A program made the translations under genes and the position numbers. DNA of 64,000 nt from Megamonas funiformis (GTDB taxonomy: Bacteria > Bacillota > Negativicutes > Selenomonadales > Selenomonadaceae). Location: NCBI RefSeq assembly GCF_010669225.1, contig NZ_CP048627.1:2245292-2309291 (forward strand). Direction: 5' to 3'. Below are positions 25,673 through 34,328 of the stretch, one piece after another; the stretch's first letter is position 1; every line of letters begins with the position of its first letter. Under the pieces are notes generated by a model that was not told where the DNA came from, did no database searches, and worked only from the letters and a program-made list of their open reading frames with translations.

Positions 25673-26812
25673 TTAAGCTTTAAAATTAAAGAAAGTAACT
25701 TCTGGTGGGCAACCAATGCGATAAGGGAACCAACTGCCTGCACCATTGCTTACATAACCAATGGAGTTATTCTGCTCAAATCTTCCACGCATGTATTTAA
25801 ACATAGGAATGATAGGTATACCTAAAAAAGCAAATTGTCCTCCATGTGTATGACCTGTTAAAGTCAAATTTATATTATGTTTAAAAGCTTCATCTATAAA
25901 AATAGAATGATGAGCAAGCAATATCTTATAAGCATCTTCTGGTACATCTTTTAAAGCTTTTTGTAAATACTGTTCTCGCATATTAGCAGACTCTTGTCCG
26001 CCTCTTTCATCTACATAATCCACACCTAAAAGATATAAAGGTTTATCTCCACTTAAAATCTTTATAGACTGATTATTTAAGACTTTGATATTTGTCTTAC
26101 TTAAAGCTTCTTGTAGATGTTTTATACCACGTATATGTTCATGATTACCCCAGCAAAAATAAACGCCAAAAGGAAAATATGGTGTAAAAGCATTTAATAT
26201 CTTGATAGCTTCATCATTTATTTTTCCGCTATCAAAAATATCACCTGTGATAACGAGCATATCTGGAGCTTTATGTGCTATTTCATTTAAAATCTCATAA
26301 AATTGTCTAACTGAGAAGAAATTTCCCAAATGTACATCAGTTAAATGAGCTATTTTCAAGCCATTTAATTTAGGAAATGCACTACAATCTATATCTTGTT
26401 CTACAAACTCTATATTACGGCTTTCATATAAACCACCATATAAAGTAGCTGAGATAGCAGGCACCCAAATAACGCCATGTAAAAATCTACGTCTGCTCTC
26501 ATCAACTTTAGTGCCACTTGTTTTTTCATAAATTAAGCGGAAAATCTTCACCAATAAAGCTATAATAGATAAAAAGACTTGCAATACATACCACATTACA
26601 ACTAATTTTATGAGAATTGAAGCATATTCAAAATCTAATATTTTAGGATATAATACTGCAAAACCCACAATAACTACTAAATTAATAATTATTAATTTTT
26701 TTCTCGCAGATTTATAAACATTAGCGGAAATATATTCCTTTGCTAATAAAATACTACTACAAGCGATAACAGCCATTACTAAAGCCATCATTATAGTAAA
26801 ACTCATGTGCAA
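25673..26812 (-). CDS. Membrane-anchored metallophosphoesterase (YkuE/YaeI-like)
   Basis: The 379-residue protein has about four N-terminal membrane segments (residues 1-115) and a calcineurin-like catalytic domain with all five metal motifs: AHLTDVHLG near residue 155, ITGDIFD near residue 188, WGNHEH near residue 221, LLAHHS near residue 300 and TGHTHGGQ near residue 319. Relatives act on lipid phosphates such as UDP-diacylglucosamine or undecaprenyl-type substrates at the membrane; the substrate here is not known. The frame opens at a TTG (26812) nine bases after GGAG; an ATG two codons later (26806) is the alternative. It heads a minus-strand cluster with the HD gene and glnS. Confidence 0.85.
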   Translation of the reverse strand: MHMSFTIMMALVMAVIACSSILLAKEYISANVYKSARKKLIIINLVVIVGFAVLYPKILDFEYASILIKLVVMWYVLQVFLSIIALLVKIFRLIYEKTSGTKVDESRRRFLHGVIWVPAISATLYGGLYESRNIEFVEQDIDCSAFPKLNGLKIAHLTDVHLGNFFSVRQFYEILNEIAHKAPDMLVITGDIFDSGKINDEAIKILNAFTPYFPFGVYFCWGNHEHIRGIKHLQEALSKTNIKVLNNQSIKILSGDKPLYLLGVDYVDERGGQESANMREQYLQKALKDVPEDAYKILLAHHSIFIDEAFKHNINLTLTGHTHGGQFAFLGIPIIPMFKYMRGRFEQNNSIGYVSNGAGSWFPYRIGCPPEVTFFNFKA

Positions 26813-27044
26813 TATATCACTCTCCTAACAATCTCTAAATTAAAATATTATCTAATCAATAAATTTTATTAATCAAATTTATTACAAATCTACATTATTT
26901 CTAAATTATATCATATATACCAAAAATTTTAAAAGAGACAGTTTTCATATATTATATAATTATTTCTACCCTATAATTTTATTTAACTATTTAATAATTT
27001 TTATAAAAAATCTTCTTAAAGCTTATATATAGCACCCTTTACTA

Positions 27045-27073
27045 TTGACAAGGATTTATTTTTCTTTTAGAAT
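27045..27073 (+). promoter_or_regulatory. perR promoter
   Basis: TTGACA and TAGAAT are separated by 17 bases, placing the start about 75 bases before the perR ATG. Confidence 0.7.
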
Positions 27074-27108
27074 AAAATTATAGTTTTTGGATAATTTTTC
27101 TATTTTAA

Positions 27109-27123
27109 TAACAATTATTATTA
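27109..27123 (+). promoter_or_regulatory. Candidate PerR box
   Basis: TAACAATTATTATTA matches 12 of the 14 defined positions of the Bacillus PerR box (TTATAATnATTATAA). It lies in the transcribed leader about 30 bases before the perR start, where autorepression would be effective. In such A+T-rich DNA a chance match is possible. Confidence 0.4.
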
Positions 27124-27153
27124 ATAACTATTTTTGGAAGGGGCGATACAGCC

Positions 27154-27597
27154 ATGTTAGATAATAAAAAAGTGACTGAGCTCTTAAGAAAAAAAGGTTT
27201 CAAAGTAACGCCACAACGTTTGGCAATCTATAACGCATTATGCAACACTAAAGCACATCCTAATGCTGAAATGATATTTAATAAATTGCAACCTTATTAC
27301 CCTACAATGAGTTTGGCTACTATTTACAAAACTGTTGATATTTTACACGAAATCGGATTAATCAATATCTTAAATGTCGGTGAAGATTCTTTCCGTTATG
27401 ACGCAAACACTAGCTCTCATGCTCATATCTGCTGTACTGAATGTGGCAGAGTTGATGATATCATGATCGATTTTGCTAAATGTGTAGAAGAAGTTGCTAG
27501 TCAATCTTCTTATGATGTTCATCGTCATCAATTTTACTTCTATGGCACTTGCGCAGAATGTAAAGCTAAATTAAATAGCAAAGCTAAAGTTAGTTAA
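27154..27597 (+). CDS. perR: Fur family regulator, PerR type
   Basis: The 147-residue protein has the Fur winged helix (residues 8-80; KVTPQRLAIYNALC and SLATIYKTVDILHE contain the recognition helix) and a dimerisation domain with two CxxC pairs, CTECG near residue 91 and CAECK near residue 132, that hold structural zinc. SSHAHICC supplies the regulatory metal histidines. The length and the short acidic VDDIMID after the first CxxC fit PerR rather than Fur or Zur; the assignment as peroxide sensor is by resemblance. It represses peroxide-defence genes elsewhere and probably itself. Monocistronic, with a good terminator at 27635. Confidence 0.85.
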   Translation: MLDNKKVTELLRKKGFKVTPQRLAIYNALCNTKAHPNAEMIFNKLQPYYPTMSLATIYKTVDILHEIGLINILNVGEDSFRYDANTSSHAHICCTECGRVDDIMIDFAKCVEEVASQSSYDVHRHQFYFYGTCAECKAKLNSKAKVS

Positions 27598-27634
27598 TTC
27601 ATTAATTCAATTAATTTTAATTAAAATTTAATCT

Positions 27635-27664
27635 AAAGCCACAGTTTTCTGTGGCTTTTTATAT
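27635..27664 (+). terminator. perR terminator
   Basis: AAAGCCACAG, a TTTT loop and CTGTGGCTTTTT form a classic intrinsic terminator 38 bases after the perR stop. Confidence 0.92.
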
Positions 27665-27765
27665 TGTATTTTTCTTATCCTAGTAATATACTAATCATAT
27701 TACTTGACGGCTAAGGCTATATACACATATAATCAATAAAAATCAGAAATGAGGTTTTTTATTTT

Positions 27766-28569
27766 ATGAACATATCTGTCTTAGCTAGTGGTAGCCGTGG
27801 CAATTGTACTTTAATTCATGATGATAATAATGCTGTCTTGATTGATATGGGTATCAGCACCCGTAAATTAAAACAAGCTTTAGCACAACTACATTTAAAT
27901 ATTGAAGATTTAGATGCTATTTTTATAACGCATGAGCATATCGACCATATCCGTGGTTTAAAGACATTGACTAAAAATTATAATGTGCCCATTTATAGCA
28001 AAACTGCTACATTAAAACAAATAGCTATTACTCAAAAATTTACAGATATAAATTTAAAAAATTGCCAAGCACTTACAACTAATAATATTGATATCGGTAA
28101 TCTAGCTATAAAAATATTCAATATTTCTCATGATGCAATCGACCCTGTAGGTTACACTATATCTAAGTATAAGGATAATGCTAAAACAAAGAAATTCACT
28201 GAAAAAATAACTCTAGCTACTGATTTAGGTTTTGTCAGTGAAACAGTGCAATCTGCTTTAGAGGACTCTGATATTTTAGTATTGGAAGCCAATCATGATT
28301 TAAAATTATTGCAAAATGGTCAATATCCATGGTCATTGAAAAAACGTATTTTAAGCACTAAAGGTCATTTATCTAATGTTGATGCAGGTTTTGCTATCAA
28401 CAGACTTCAAGCTAAACCTCAACAGATAATTTTGGCTCATCTCAGCGAACAAAATAATTCTCCTGATATCGCTTTAAATACAATCAAGCAAATTTTTCAA
28501 GAAAATAATTTAATGGATATTTCTTTACATGTGGCATCACCTGATAGAGTGTTAAATATTAAAAATTAA
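27766..28569 (+). CDS. walJ: MBL-fold metallo-hydrolase, WalJ/YycJ
   Basis: The 267-residue protein starts VLASGSRGNCTLIH and carries the metallo-beta-lactamase site FITHEHIDHIRGL near residue 60 (HxHxDH), FNISHDAIDPVG near residue 125, and LATDLGFVS and LEANHD near 165-185. YycJ/WalJ is reported as a 5'-3' exonuclease-like or DNA-repair-associated enzyme and is often found near the WalRK system. Here it is followed by htrA (54 bases on) and rlmH, the downstream half of the classic walRKHIJ-htrA-rlmH neighbourhood, although the kinase and regulator genes are absent. GAGG lies ten bases before the ATG. Confidence 0.88.
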   Translation: MNISVLASGSRGNCTLIHDDNNAVLIDMGISTRKLKQALAQLHLNIEDLDAIFITHEHIDHIRGLKTLTKNYNVPIYSKTATLKQIAITQKFTDINLKNCQALTTNNIDIGNLAIKIFNISHDAIDPVGYTISKYKDNAKTKKFTEKITLATDLGFVSETVQSALEDSDILVLEANHDLKLLQNGQYPWSLKKRILSTKGHLSNVDAGFAINRLQAKPQQIILAHLSEQNNSPDIALNTIKQIFQENNLMDISLHVASPDRVLNIKN

Positions 28570-28623
28570 ATTTAATATTCTATCCATATTTTAAATAGAT
28601 AATTATTTTAAGGAGGTTTTTCT

Positions 28624-29718
28624 ATGCGTTCTCCACTTTCCATCTTAGGCATTTGCCTTATCACTATGAGTATTTTTCTTGGCGGTTGTGGTAGCGATGA
28701 ACAAAGTGCTACATCTTCATCTTCTGTAGCAGCGTCTTCCGCTTCTAGTGAAAAATCCACTGCACCTATTTCCGATGCGCGCAATACACCAATAGTGCAA
28801 GCAGCTAAAAAAGTAGGTCCTGCTGTTGTTGGTATCACTAATAAAGCAGTCGCTCGCGATTGGTTCAATCGTCAAGTTGAAATTGATAAAGGTACTGGTT
28901 CTGGTGTTATTTTCAGAAGTGATGGTTATATCGTAACTAATAACCATGTAATTGAAGGTGCTAAAGATATCACTGTAGCTCTCGCTGATGGCAGAACACT
29001 TCCTGCTACGCTCGTTGGCACTGACCCATATTCAGATTTAGCAGTAATCAAAGTAGATGCTACTGATTTACCAACTGCTGAATTCGGTAATTCCGATGAT
29101 ATCATGGTCGGTGAACCTGCCATTGCTATCGGCAATCCTTTAGGTCTAGAATTTCAGGGCAGTGTAACTGCTGGTGTAATCAGTGCATTAAACCGTACTT
29201 TAACTATCGGTGATAATCGTCTAAAACTTTTACAAACTGATGCAGCTATCAACCCTGGTAACTCTGGCGGTGCACTTGTAAATGCTGATGGTCAAGTAAT
29301 CGGTATCAATAGTGCAAAACTTGCTGCTACTGGCGTTGAAGGTATCGGTTTTGCTATTCCTATCAATACTGCTAAACCAATCATTGATGAATTAATCAAT
29401 AAAGGTCATGTAACTTACCCATATCTTGGCGTGGGTGTTCTTGATAAACAAACTGCAGCTCAAGCTGGTTATAAATTAAATGTCGATGCTGGCGTCATTG
29501 TAATGCAACTTGAACTCGGCAGTCCTGCTGACCAAGCTGGTATTAGACAACGTGATTTAATCTTAAAAATCGACGGTAAAGACACTAATACTGTAGCTGA
29601 TTTACGCAGTATCATAGCTGAACATAAAGTCGGCGATAATATCACAATCACAATCTCAAGAAATGGACAAGTTGGCGATGTTACAGCTACTCTAGCTGAA
29701 ATGCCAACAAATAATTAA
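28624..29718 (+). CDS. htrA: HtrA/DegP-type serine protease (S1C), probable lipoprotein
   Basis: The 364-residue envelope protease begins with a lipoprotein signal (hydrophobic stretch, lipobox FLGGC with Cys22) and a low-complexity Ser/Ala linker. The trypsin-like domain has the triad in order: His in VTNNHVIEG near residue 104, Asp in YSDLAVIKV near residue 137 and Ser in NPGNSGGAL near residue 216. One C-terminal PDZ domain (about 265-355) carries GSPADQAGI. It degrades misfolded envelope proteins. A lipobox is unusual for HtrA, whose Firmicute forms usually have a transmembrane anchor; in this diderm it would sit on a membrane facing the periplasm. AGGAGG precedes the start. Confidence 0.93.
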   Translation: MRSPLSILGICLITMSIFLGGCGSDEQSATSSSSVAASSASSEKSTAPISDARNTPIVQAAKKVGPAVVGITNKAVARDWFNRQVEIDKGTGSGVIFRSDGYIVTNNHVIEGAKDITVALADGRTLPATLVGTDPYSDLAVIKVDATDLPTAEFGNSDDIMVGEPAIAIGNPLGLEFQGSVTAGVISALNRTLTIGDNRLKLLQTDAAINPGNSGGALVNADGQVIGINSAKLAATGVEGIGFAIPINTAKPIIDELINKGHVTYPYLGVGVLDKQTAAQAGYKLNVDAGVIVMQLELGSPADQAGIRQRDLILKIDGKDTNTVADLRSIIAEHKVGDNITITISRNGQVGDVTATLAEMPTNN

Positions 29719-29720
29719 TC

Positions 29721-30200
29721 ATGAAAATATCAATTGTAGCTTCAGGTAAAATTAAAGAAAAATATTTACGCGATGGTATCAATGAATTTGTAAAACGCTT
29801 AAAACCTTTTACACAATTAGAATTCATTGAAATCAATGAAGAAAAAATGAAAGATAATCCTTCACCAGCTGAGAAAAAAGCTACATTAATAGCTGAAGGT
29901 GAAAGACTCTTAAAGAAAGTTCCAGCAAATAGTTATTTAATTGTACTTGATGTTTTTGGTAAAGATATTTCCTCAGAAGAATTATCTGCCAAAATTGATA
30001 AACTCACTTTATCTGGACAAAGCCATATAACCTTTTTAATCGGAGGAGCTTTTGGTTTATCTGAAGAAGTCCGCAAACGTGCTGATGAACGTATTTCTTT
30101 TTCACGAATGACATTTACACATCAAATGATAAGACTTCTACTCGTAGAACAAATCTATCGTGCTTTCAAAATCAGCCGTGGTGAAAAATATCACTGGTAA
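29721..30200 (+). CDS. rlmH: 23S rRNA (pseudouridine1915-N3)-methyltransferase
   Basis: The 159-residue SPOUT methyltransferase methylates pseudouridine 1915 in helix 69 of 23S rRNA. VASGKIKEKYLRDGI opens the protein, LDVFGKDISSE near residue 75 and FLIGGAFGLSEEV near residue 103 form the trefoil-knot cofactor site, and the C-terminus RGEKYHW supplies the conserved final Tyr-His. It starts two bases after the htrA stop without a clear ribosome binding site, so translation is probably coupled. A terminator follows at 30224. Confidence 0.96.
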   Translation: MKISIVASGKIKEKYLRDGINEFVKRLKPFTQLEFIEINEEKMKDNPSPAEKKATLIAEGERLLKKVPANSYLIVLDVFGKDISSEELSAKIDKLTLSGQSHITFLIGGAFGLSEEVRKRADERISFSRMTFTHQMIRLLLVEQIYRAFKISRGEKYHW

Positions 30201-30223
30201 ATCATAAGAAGTATAGACAAAAT

Positions 30224-30250
30224 AAAAGCTCAGGATTTCCTGAGCTTTTG
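30224..30250 (+). terminator. Terminator of walJ-htrA-rlmH
   Basis: AAAAGCTCAGGA and TCCTGAGCTTTT form a perfect stem with a two-base loop, 24 bases after rlmH. Confidence 0.85.
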
Positions 30251-30279
30251 CTTTATAAAATATAAAAGAGGTGATTTTT

Positions 30280-31185
30280 TTGTCAGTACCATTTTACCAT
30301 ATCTTTGATAAAGACTCGGTCGGTCAATTAATCAATCCTTTGCCTTTAAATCAAATTCTCAAATGGGCTGGGCAAGCAACAACAGCCCAAACAGAAGAAA
30401 ACAAACCGAAAATTCTCTTTTTGGGAATAGATATCCAAACAGATTTTATGGATAATGGAGCTTTAGGTGTTGCAGGAGCGAAGCAAGATGTAATTCGCCT
30501 AAGTCAATTTCTCTATAAACATATGGATAAATTATCTAAAATCATTGTTTCACTAGATACTCATGAAGTAAAACAAATCTTTCACCCTTGCTGGTGGGTA
30601 GATATTGAAGGCAATCACCCTGCTCCTTATACCATTATCAAAGCTTCTGATTTAACAGAAGGTAAGTGGAGAGCTACTGTTGACCCTGCACTTAGCAAAA
30701 ATTATGTTCGTCATTTAGAAAAAGCCGATAAACAATTATGTATTTGGCCTTACCATTGTATCAACGGTACTGTAGGTGCTACTTTAGAGAGTCAATTTAA
30801 TAATATTATTCACTTTATTTCTTTGGCTCGAAATATTCCTTTAACAAAAATCAATAAAGGGCAATATCCACTTTCTGAAATGTACGGCATTATCAAACCT
30901 GAATATTCCATGCATGATGATACAAATACAGATTTACTCACTGAGATTGCTTCTTTTGATAAAATTATTATCGCAGGTGAAGCAAAATCTCACTGCGTAC
31001 TTGAAAGCGTCCGCCAAATCTGCGAATATTATTTCGACAAATTAGAGATAACACGCAAAATATATGTACTCACTGATTGCATGAGTGATATTCAAGGCTT
31101 CGAACAATACAGTGAAACTAGATATAATATTTTAGCCAACAAATATAAAATCAATCTCGTAAAATCTACCGATAATTTTCTCTAA
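30280..31185 (+). CDS. Cysteine hydrolase, isochorismatase/nicotinamidase-like
   Basis: The protein of about 301 residues has the isochorismatase-like fold. FLGIDIQTDFMDNGA near residue 50 holds the catalytic Asp, VSLDTHEVKQIFHP near residue 92 the metal-binding Asp/His set of nicotinamidases, LCIWPYHCINGTVGA near residue 155 the typical WPxHCxxGT segment, and IIAGEAKSHCVLESV near residue 230 the nucleophilic Cys. It hydrolyses an amide; nicotinamide is plausible, but the protein is longer than PncA (about 210) and may act on another amide. The start is a TTG at 30280 seven bases after AGAGGTG; the frame opens at the GTG that is part of that site. Confidence 0.8.
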   Translation: MSVPFYHIFDKDSVGQLINPLPLNQILKWAGQATTAQTEENKPKILFLGIDIQTDFMDNGALGVAGAKQDVIRLSQFLYKHMDKLSKIIVSLDTHEVKQIFHPCWWVDIEGNHPAPYTIIKASDLTEGKWRATVDPALSKNYVRHLEKADKQLCIWPYHCINGTVGATLESQFNNIIHFISLARNIPLTKINKGQYPLSEMYGIIKPEYSMHDDTNTDLLTEIASFDKIIIAGEAKSHCVLESVRQICEYYFDKLEITRKIYVLTDCMSDIQGFEQYSETRYNILANKYKINLVKSTDNFL

Positions 31186-31187
31186 CA

Positions 31188-31226
31188 AAAAAGCGACTTT
31201 AATTAAAAAATTAAAGTCGCTCTTTT
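31188..31226. terminator. Bidirectional terminator
   Basis: GCGACTTTAATT and AATTAAAGTCGC form a perfect 12-bp stem with a four-A loop, with A runs on the left and T runs on the right, so it serves the cysteine hydrolase (plus) and the symporter (minus). Confidence 0.88.
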
Positions 31227-31228
31227 TA

Positions 31229-32656
31229 TTATTTATTTATTACTTTTTTATTTGGACTTACAAACATCATGATGAACATAATTATTAATGTCAACATAAT
31301 GGCTGTTGATTGAGCATTTAAAATCCAAATGCCTTTATTGCCATTAAATAAATCTAATCCTACAGTAACTATAATCCCCACTATTGTAGAAATTATAGCA
31401 GCTGAAGCACTACTGCGTTTTGTAAATAAACCGAATAATAATGGTGCTGTAATGGATACAGACATCAAGGAATAGAAAATAGATAATGCCGAAATTACAT
31501 TCGGTAAAACAATCGCAAGACCAATACCGATAATACCTGCCATTACAGTTACAAATCTACTGCCTTTGATCAAGCTTTCATCAGAAACATTAGGATTGAT
31601 AAAGGATTTATATAAGTCTTTCGTAAAAGATGTTGTTATCATATATAAAACTGCATCTGCTGCACTGATTTCCGCCGAGAAAATAGCTGCCAAAGCTAAA
31701 GCTGAAGCCCAAAATGGCATACATTCTTTCATTACATAAGGAAGTGCTAAATCCTGCTGTGGTAAATCTGGGGCAATAGCATAAGCTGCCATACCTAAAG
31801 TAACAGGAATGATGGAAAATAATAACATGACTAAACCACAAGCAAATGTACTAATGCGTACTGTATTTTTATCTCTTGCACTATACACTTTACCAATAAG
31901 CGCTGGAGATAAGAAAAATGATGGCATTAACATCAAGAAAAAGCCCATGATTACAGTATTACCTAAACCATCAAAACTAAAATAAGCTGTTGATTTTGCT
32001 ACATCAGCCATATTAGCTACTACTTTTGCCTGTAAACCATCAAGACCACCAACAAAAGATAATACAAGTGGTACAGCTACGATAAAGCCGACTAATTTTA
32101 CTCCAGCTTCAATTAAATTTGCGTAAACAGCTGATAAAAATCCACCTGCACAAAAATATAAAACGACTACAACAGAAGCGATTAAAACACCTGTAGTTTT
32201 ATCAATTTCTGCTACTACAGATAATATCCAAGCAATACCCATCAATTGACCAGCAAAAATAGCTAAAGTGCCAATTGCCATCATCAATGATATAAGACCT
32301 CTAAAATAACGATTATAGCGATATTCTAAATAATCACCTAAAGTATAAAAACCATGATTTTTGGCTATTTCCCAAATTTTAGGGCCAATGACAAATGCCA
32401 AAATAAATGTACCCACAGCTGAAGCGATAATCCACCATGCAGCAGAGATACCTGATGTAAAGCCCATACCTGCTACGCCAACGGTTGAGCCTGCACCAAT
32501 ATTTGGTGCTACCAAAGTGATGAATAATAAAAATGGTGCCATTTTACGTCCACCAACAAAGAAATCATCTGCTCCTTTTACTTTTCGTGATATTATCACA
32601 CCAACAGCGATTAATAACACAGCATAAAGGGCAATTACCATAAGATACCAGTTCAT
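31229..32656 (-). CDS. Sodium:solute symporter (SSS family)
   Basis: The 475-residue protein has about thirteen membrane segments. FVGGRKMAPFLLF near residue 33, GAGSTVGVAGMGFTSG near residue 55 and the long seventh-to-eighth helix region with FSAEISAADAVLYMIT near residue 325 match the SSS family, in the branch with unassigned substrates (relatives are annotated for pantothenate, carboxylates or amino acids). It would import an organic solute with Na+. The start has GGAGG six bases upstream. A promoter on the minus strand at 32819-32791 gives an unusually long leader with two hairpins. Confidence 0.85.
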   Translation of the reverse strand: MNWYLMVIALYAVLLIAVGVIISRKVKGADDFFVGGRKMAPFLLFITLVAPNIGAGSTVGVAGMGFTSGISAAWWIIASAVGTFILAFVIGPKIWEIAKNHGFYTLGDYLEYRYNRYFRGLISLMMAIGTLAIFAGQLMGIAWILSVVAEIDKTTGVLIASVVVVLYFCAGGFLSAVYANLIEAGVKLVGFIVAVPLVLSFVGGLDGLQAKVVANMADVAKSTAYFSFDGLGNTVIMGFFLMLMPSFFLSPALIGKVYSARDKNTVRISTFACGLVMLLFSIIPVTLGMAAYAIAPDLPQQDLALPYVMKECMPFWASALALAAIFSAEISAADAVLYMITTSFTKDLYKSFINPNVSDESLIKGSRFVTVMAGIIGIGLAIVLPNVISALSIFYSLMSVSITAPLLFGLFTKRSSASAAIISTIVGIIVTVGLDLFNGNKGIWILNAQSTAIMLTLIIMFIMMFVSPNKKVINK

Positions 32657-32661
32657 TATAA

Positions 32662-32784
32662 GCCTCCACTCTTTCGCCTAAGTCAATAACCTAAAAATCA
32701 AGGTTTATTGCTATTTGCAGACAAAAACATTCCTCAAAAATCAACTGCAAATTAATTGTCAGTTGTTCTTGCCAAGACTATAGC
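32662..32784 (-). promoter_or_regulatory. Structured 5' leader of the symporter mRNA
   Basis: About 115-125 nt are transcribed before the symporter start. They contain a stem ATTTGCAG/CTGCAAAT (32713-32720 with 32745-32752) and a second stem AATAACCT/AGGTTTATT (32685-32709, one bulge), followed by a conserved-looking purine-rich GGCGAAAGAGTGGAGG that includes the ribosome binding site. I do not recognise a known riboswitch. Confidence 0.4.
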
Positions 32785-32790
32785 TTATTT

Positions 32791-32819
32791 ATTATAGTAT
32801 AGACAATATTAAAATACAA
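32791..32819 (-). promoter_or_regulatory. Symporter promoter
   Basis: TTGTAT and TATAAT are separated by 17 bases on the minus strand. On the plus strand TTGCCA (32769) and TATAGT (32793) with 18 bases between them could be the tadA promoter, so the two would overlap. Confidence 0.65.
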
Positions 32820-32838
32820 ATATAAATGTGGTGATATC

Positions 32839-33318
32839 ATGGAACGTTTACAGATAAAAAATGATATTGAAGGTATGCAAGAAGCACTAATTGAAGCTAA
32901 AAAAGCTTTTGCTATCGGTGAAATTCCTATAGGAGCTATAATCTGTGATGATAAGGGCAATATCATCGCTCGCGGTCATAATCTTCGCGAAAAAACATTT
33001 GATGCGACAGCTCATGCAGAAATTGTAGCTATTCGCAAAGCTTGCACTAAACTTCAAAATTGGCGACTTTCTGATTTAACTTTATATGTAACAATTGAGC
33101 CATGCCCTATGTGTGCTGGCGCTATCTTCTCTAGTAGATTAAAGCGCTTAGTCTACGGTGCTACTGATTGGCGCGCTGGTGGTTGTGAATCTGTATTTAA
33201 TATCGTAAATAATCATTGGCTAAATCATCAAACGCAAATACGAGCTGGCGTACTCGAAGATGAATGCTCTTTACTAGTAAAAAAATTCTTTCAAACTAGA
33301 CGTCAAAATCACAATTGA
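32839..33318 (+). CDS. tadA: tRNA-specific adenosine deaminase
   Basis: The 159-residue deaminase converts the wobble adenosine of tRNA-Arg(ACG) to inosine. The zinc site is complete: ATAHAEIVAIRKA near residue 57 (His ligand and catalytic Glu) and EPCPMCAGAI near residue 88 (two Cys ligands). YGATDWRAGG and the C-terminal helix with ECSLLVKKFFQTRR match TadA. GGTGAT precedes the ATG at 32839. Its promoter probably overlaps the divergent symporter promoter. It is essential in most bacteria. Confidence 0.95.
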   Translation: MERLQIKNDIEGMQEALIEAKKAFAIGEIPIGAIICDDKGNIIARGHNLREKTFDATAHAEIVAIRKACTKLQNWRLSDLTLYVTIEPCPMCAGAIFSSRLKRLVYGATDWRAGGCESVFNIVNNHWLNHQTQIRAGVLEDECSLLVKKFFQTRRQNHN

Positions 33319-33437
33319 GGTTTCTCTAGCAAACAAAATTTTATTTTTAGAAAAATTTTACAAAATTAAAGGGATTTTCACTTTTTTTAGCGAAATAAAA
33401 TATACATACAAATAGTTCAAGAATTAGGTGGTAATAT

Positions 33438-33875
33438 ATGCCAAATATACAACAAATTGTCGTTCCTATAAATGGCACAGCAGAATCATTCAAAGCTTTA
33501 TCTTTAGCTTCAGATTTAGCAAAAATATACCAAGCACAGATTTGTTTATTATTAGTTACATACTTTTCCACAGAAACTGATGATAAATCAACATATTCTT
33601 CTTGGTTAGCCACTCCGTTGACTGGTTCAGTTTCTCGTTATGCTGAAAGTGTTTTTCTTAGGGCAAAAGATTTATTGCCTGCAAATATTGATATCAGCAC
33701 ACATCATTTAAGTGGACAACCTGCTTCAAAAATTTTAGAATTTACCAAAGCTCATAATACAGATTTAATCATCATGGGTTGCCGTAAATTGAATTTATTT
33801 AGCAGTATTTTAAATGGTAGTACAAGTCGCCAAATTCTTGAAAAATCAACTTGTCCTGTAATCATTGTAAAATAA
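33438..33875 (+). CDS. Universal stress protein, first copy
   Basis: The 145-residue UspA-fold protein begins QQIVVPINGTAESFKAL, with the usual Asp of VPxDGS replaced by Asn. Near the C-terminus the ATP-binding pattern G-2X-G-9X-G-S/T is incomplete: IIMGCRKLNLFSSILNGS has Lys where the second Gly is expected. It may therefore not bind ATP well and could act as a partner of the intact copy that begins 18 bases after its stop. AGGTGG precedes the start. The role in stress is known only for the family. Confidence 0.85.
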   Translation: MPNIQQIVVPINGTAESFKALSLASDLAKIYQAQICLLLVTYFSTETDDKSTYSSWLATPLTGSVSRYAESVFLRAKDLLPANIDISTHHLSGQPASKILEFTKAHNTDLIIMGCRKLNLFSSILNGSTSRQILEKSTCPVIIVK

Positions 33876-33893
33876 TCTTTGGAGGGATTCCTT

Positions 33894-34316
33894 ATGACAG
33901 ATATTAAACGTATTTTAGTACCAGTAGATGGCTCTGAAACTTCTGATAGAGCTATTGAAGAAGCTATTAAAATTGCCGAAGTATATAATTCAGATATTCA
34001 CATTCTTTATGTAGCAAATATCAACCAACTAGCAATCAATGCTTGCCTCTCTGATGCAATCTTAGAAGCAGTAACAAAAGCTGGTAATGAAATACTAGAA
34101 AAAGCTGCTAATAAAGTTCCTGAAAAAATCAATGTAATTACAACTTCAGAAACTGGTTCTCCATCTGTTACTATCACAGATTTTGCTGATGAAATCAAAG
34201 CTGACTTAGTAGTAATTGGCAGTCGTGGACTTGGTCTTGTAAAAGGTGTACTTTTAGGCTCTGTAAGCCAATATGTAGTAGAACATGCTCCATGTCCTGC
34301 TTTAGTTGTAAAATAA
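33894..34316 (+). CDS. Universal stress protein, second copy
   Basis: The 140-residue UspA-fold protein begins IKRILVPVDGSETSDRA with the canonical VPVDGS and ends with a complete ATP-binding signature, GSRGLGLVKGVLLGSVS, then HAPCPALVVK. It would form an ATP-binding dimer in the cytoplasm. The ATG at 33894 follows GGAGGG by eight bases; the frame opens five codons earlier. It is the second gene of a two-gene unit that ends at the terminator at 34329. Confidence 0.9.
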   Translation: MTDIKRILVPVDGSETSDRAIEEAIKIAEVYNSDIHILYVANINQLAINACLSDAILEAVTKAGNEILEKAANKVPEKINVITTSETGSPSVTITDFADEIKADLVVIGSRGLGLVKGVLLGSVSQYVVEHAPCPALVVK

Positions 34317-34328
34317 AATATAAATATG

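Larger units (their letters stand above)
26813..27153. other. Divergent intergenic region with perR control sites
   Basis: These 341 A+T-rich bases separate the metallophosphoesterase (minus) from perR (plus). They hold the perR promoter (27045-27073), a PerR-box-like sequence (27109-27123) and, at about 26911-26920, an ATTATATCAT stretch that could serve the minus-strand genes. No RNA gene or small ORF with a convincing start was found. Confidence 0.6.

Noticed and set aside
28608-28947. Minus-strand reading frames opposite htrA
   Set aside because: They mirror the coding strand of a clear HtrA gene; no ribosome site or family resemblance.
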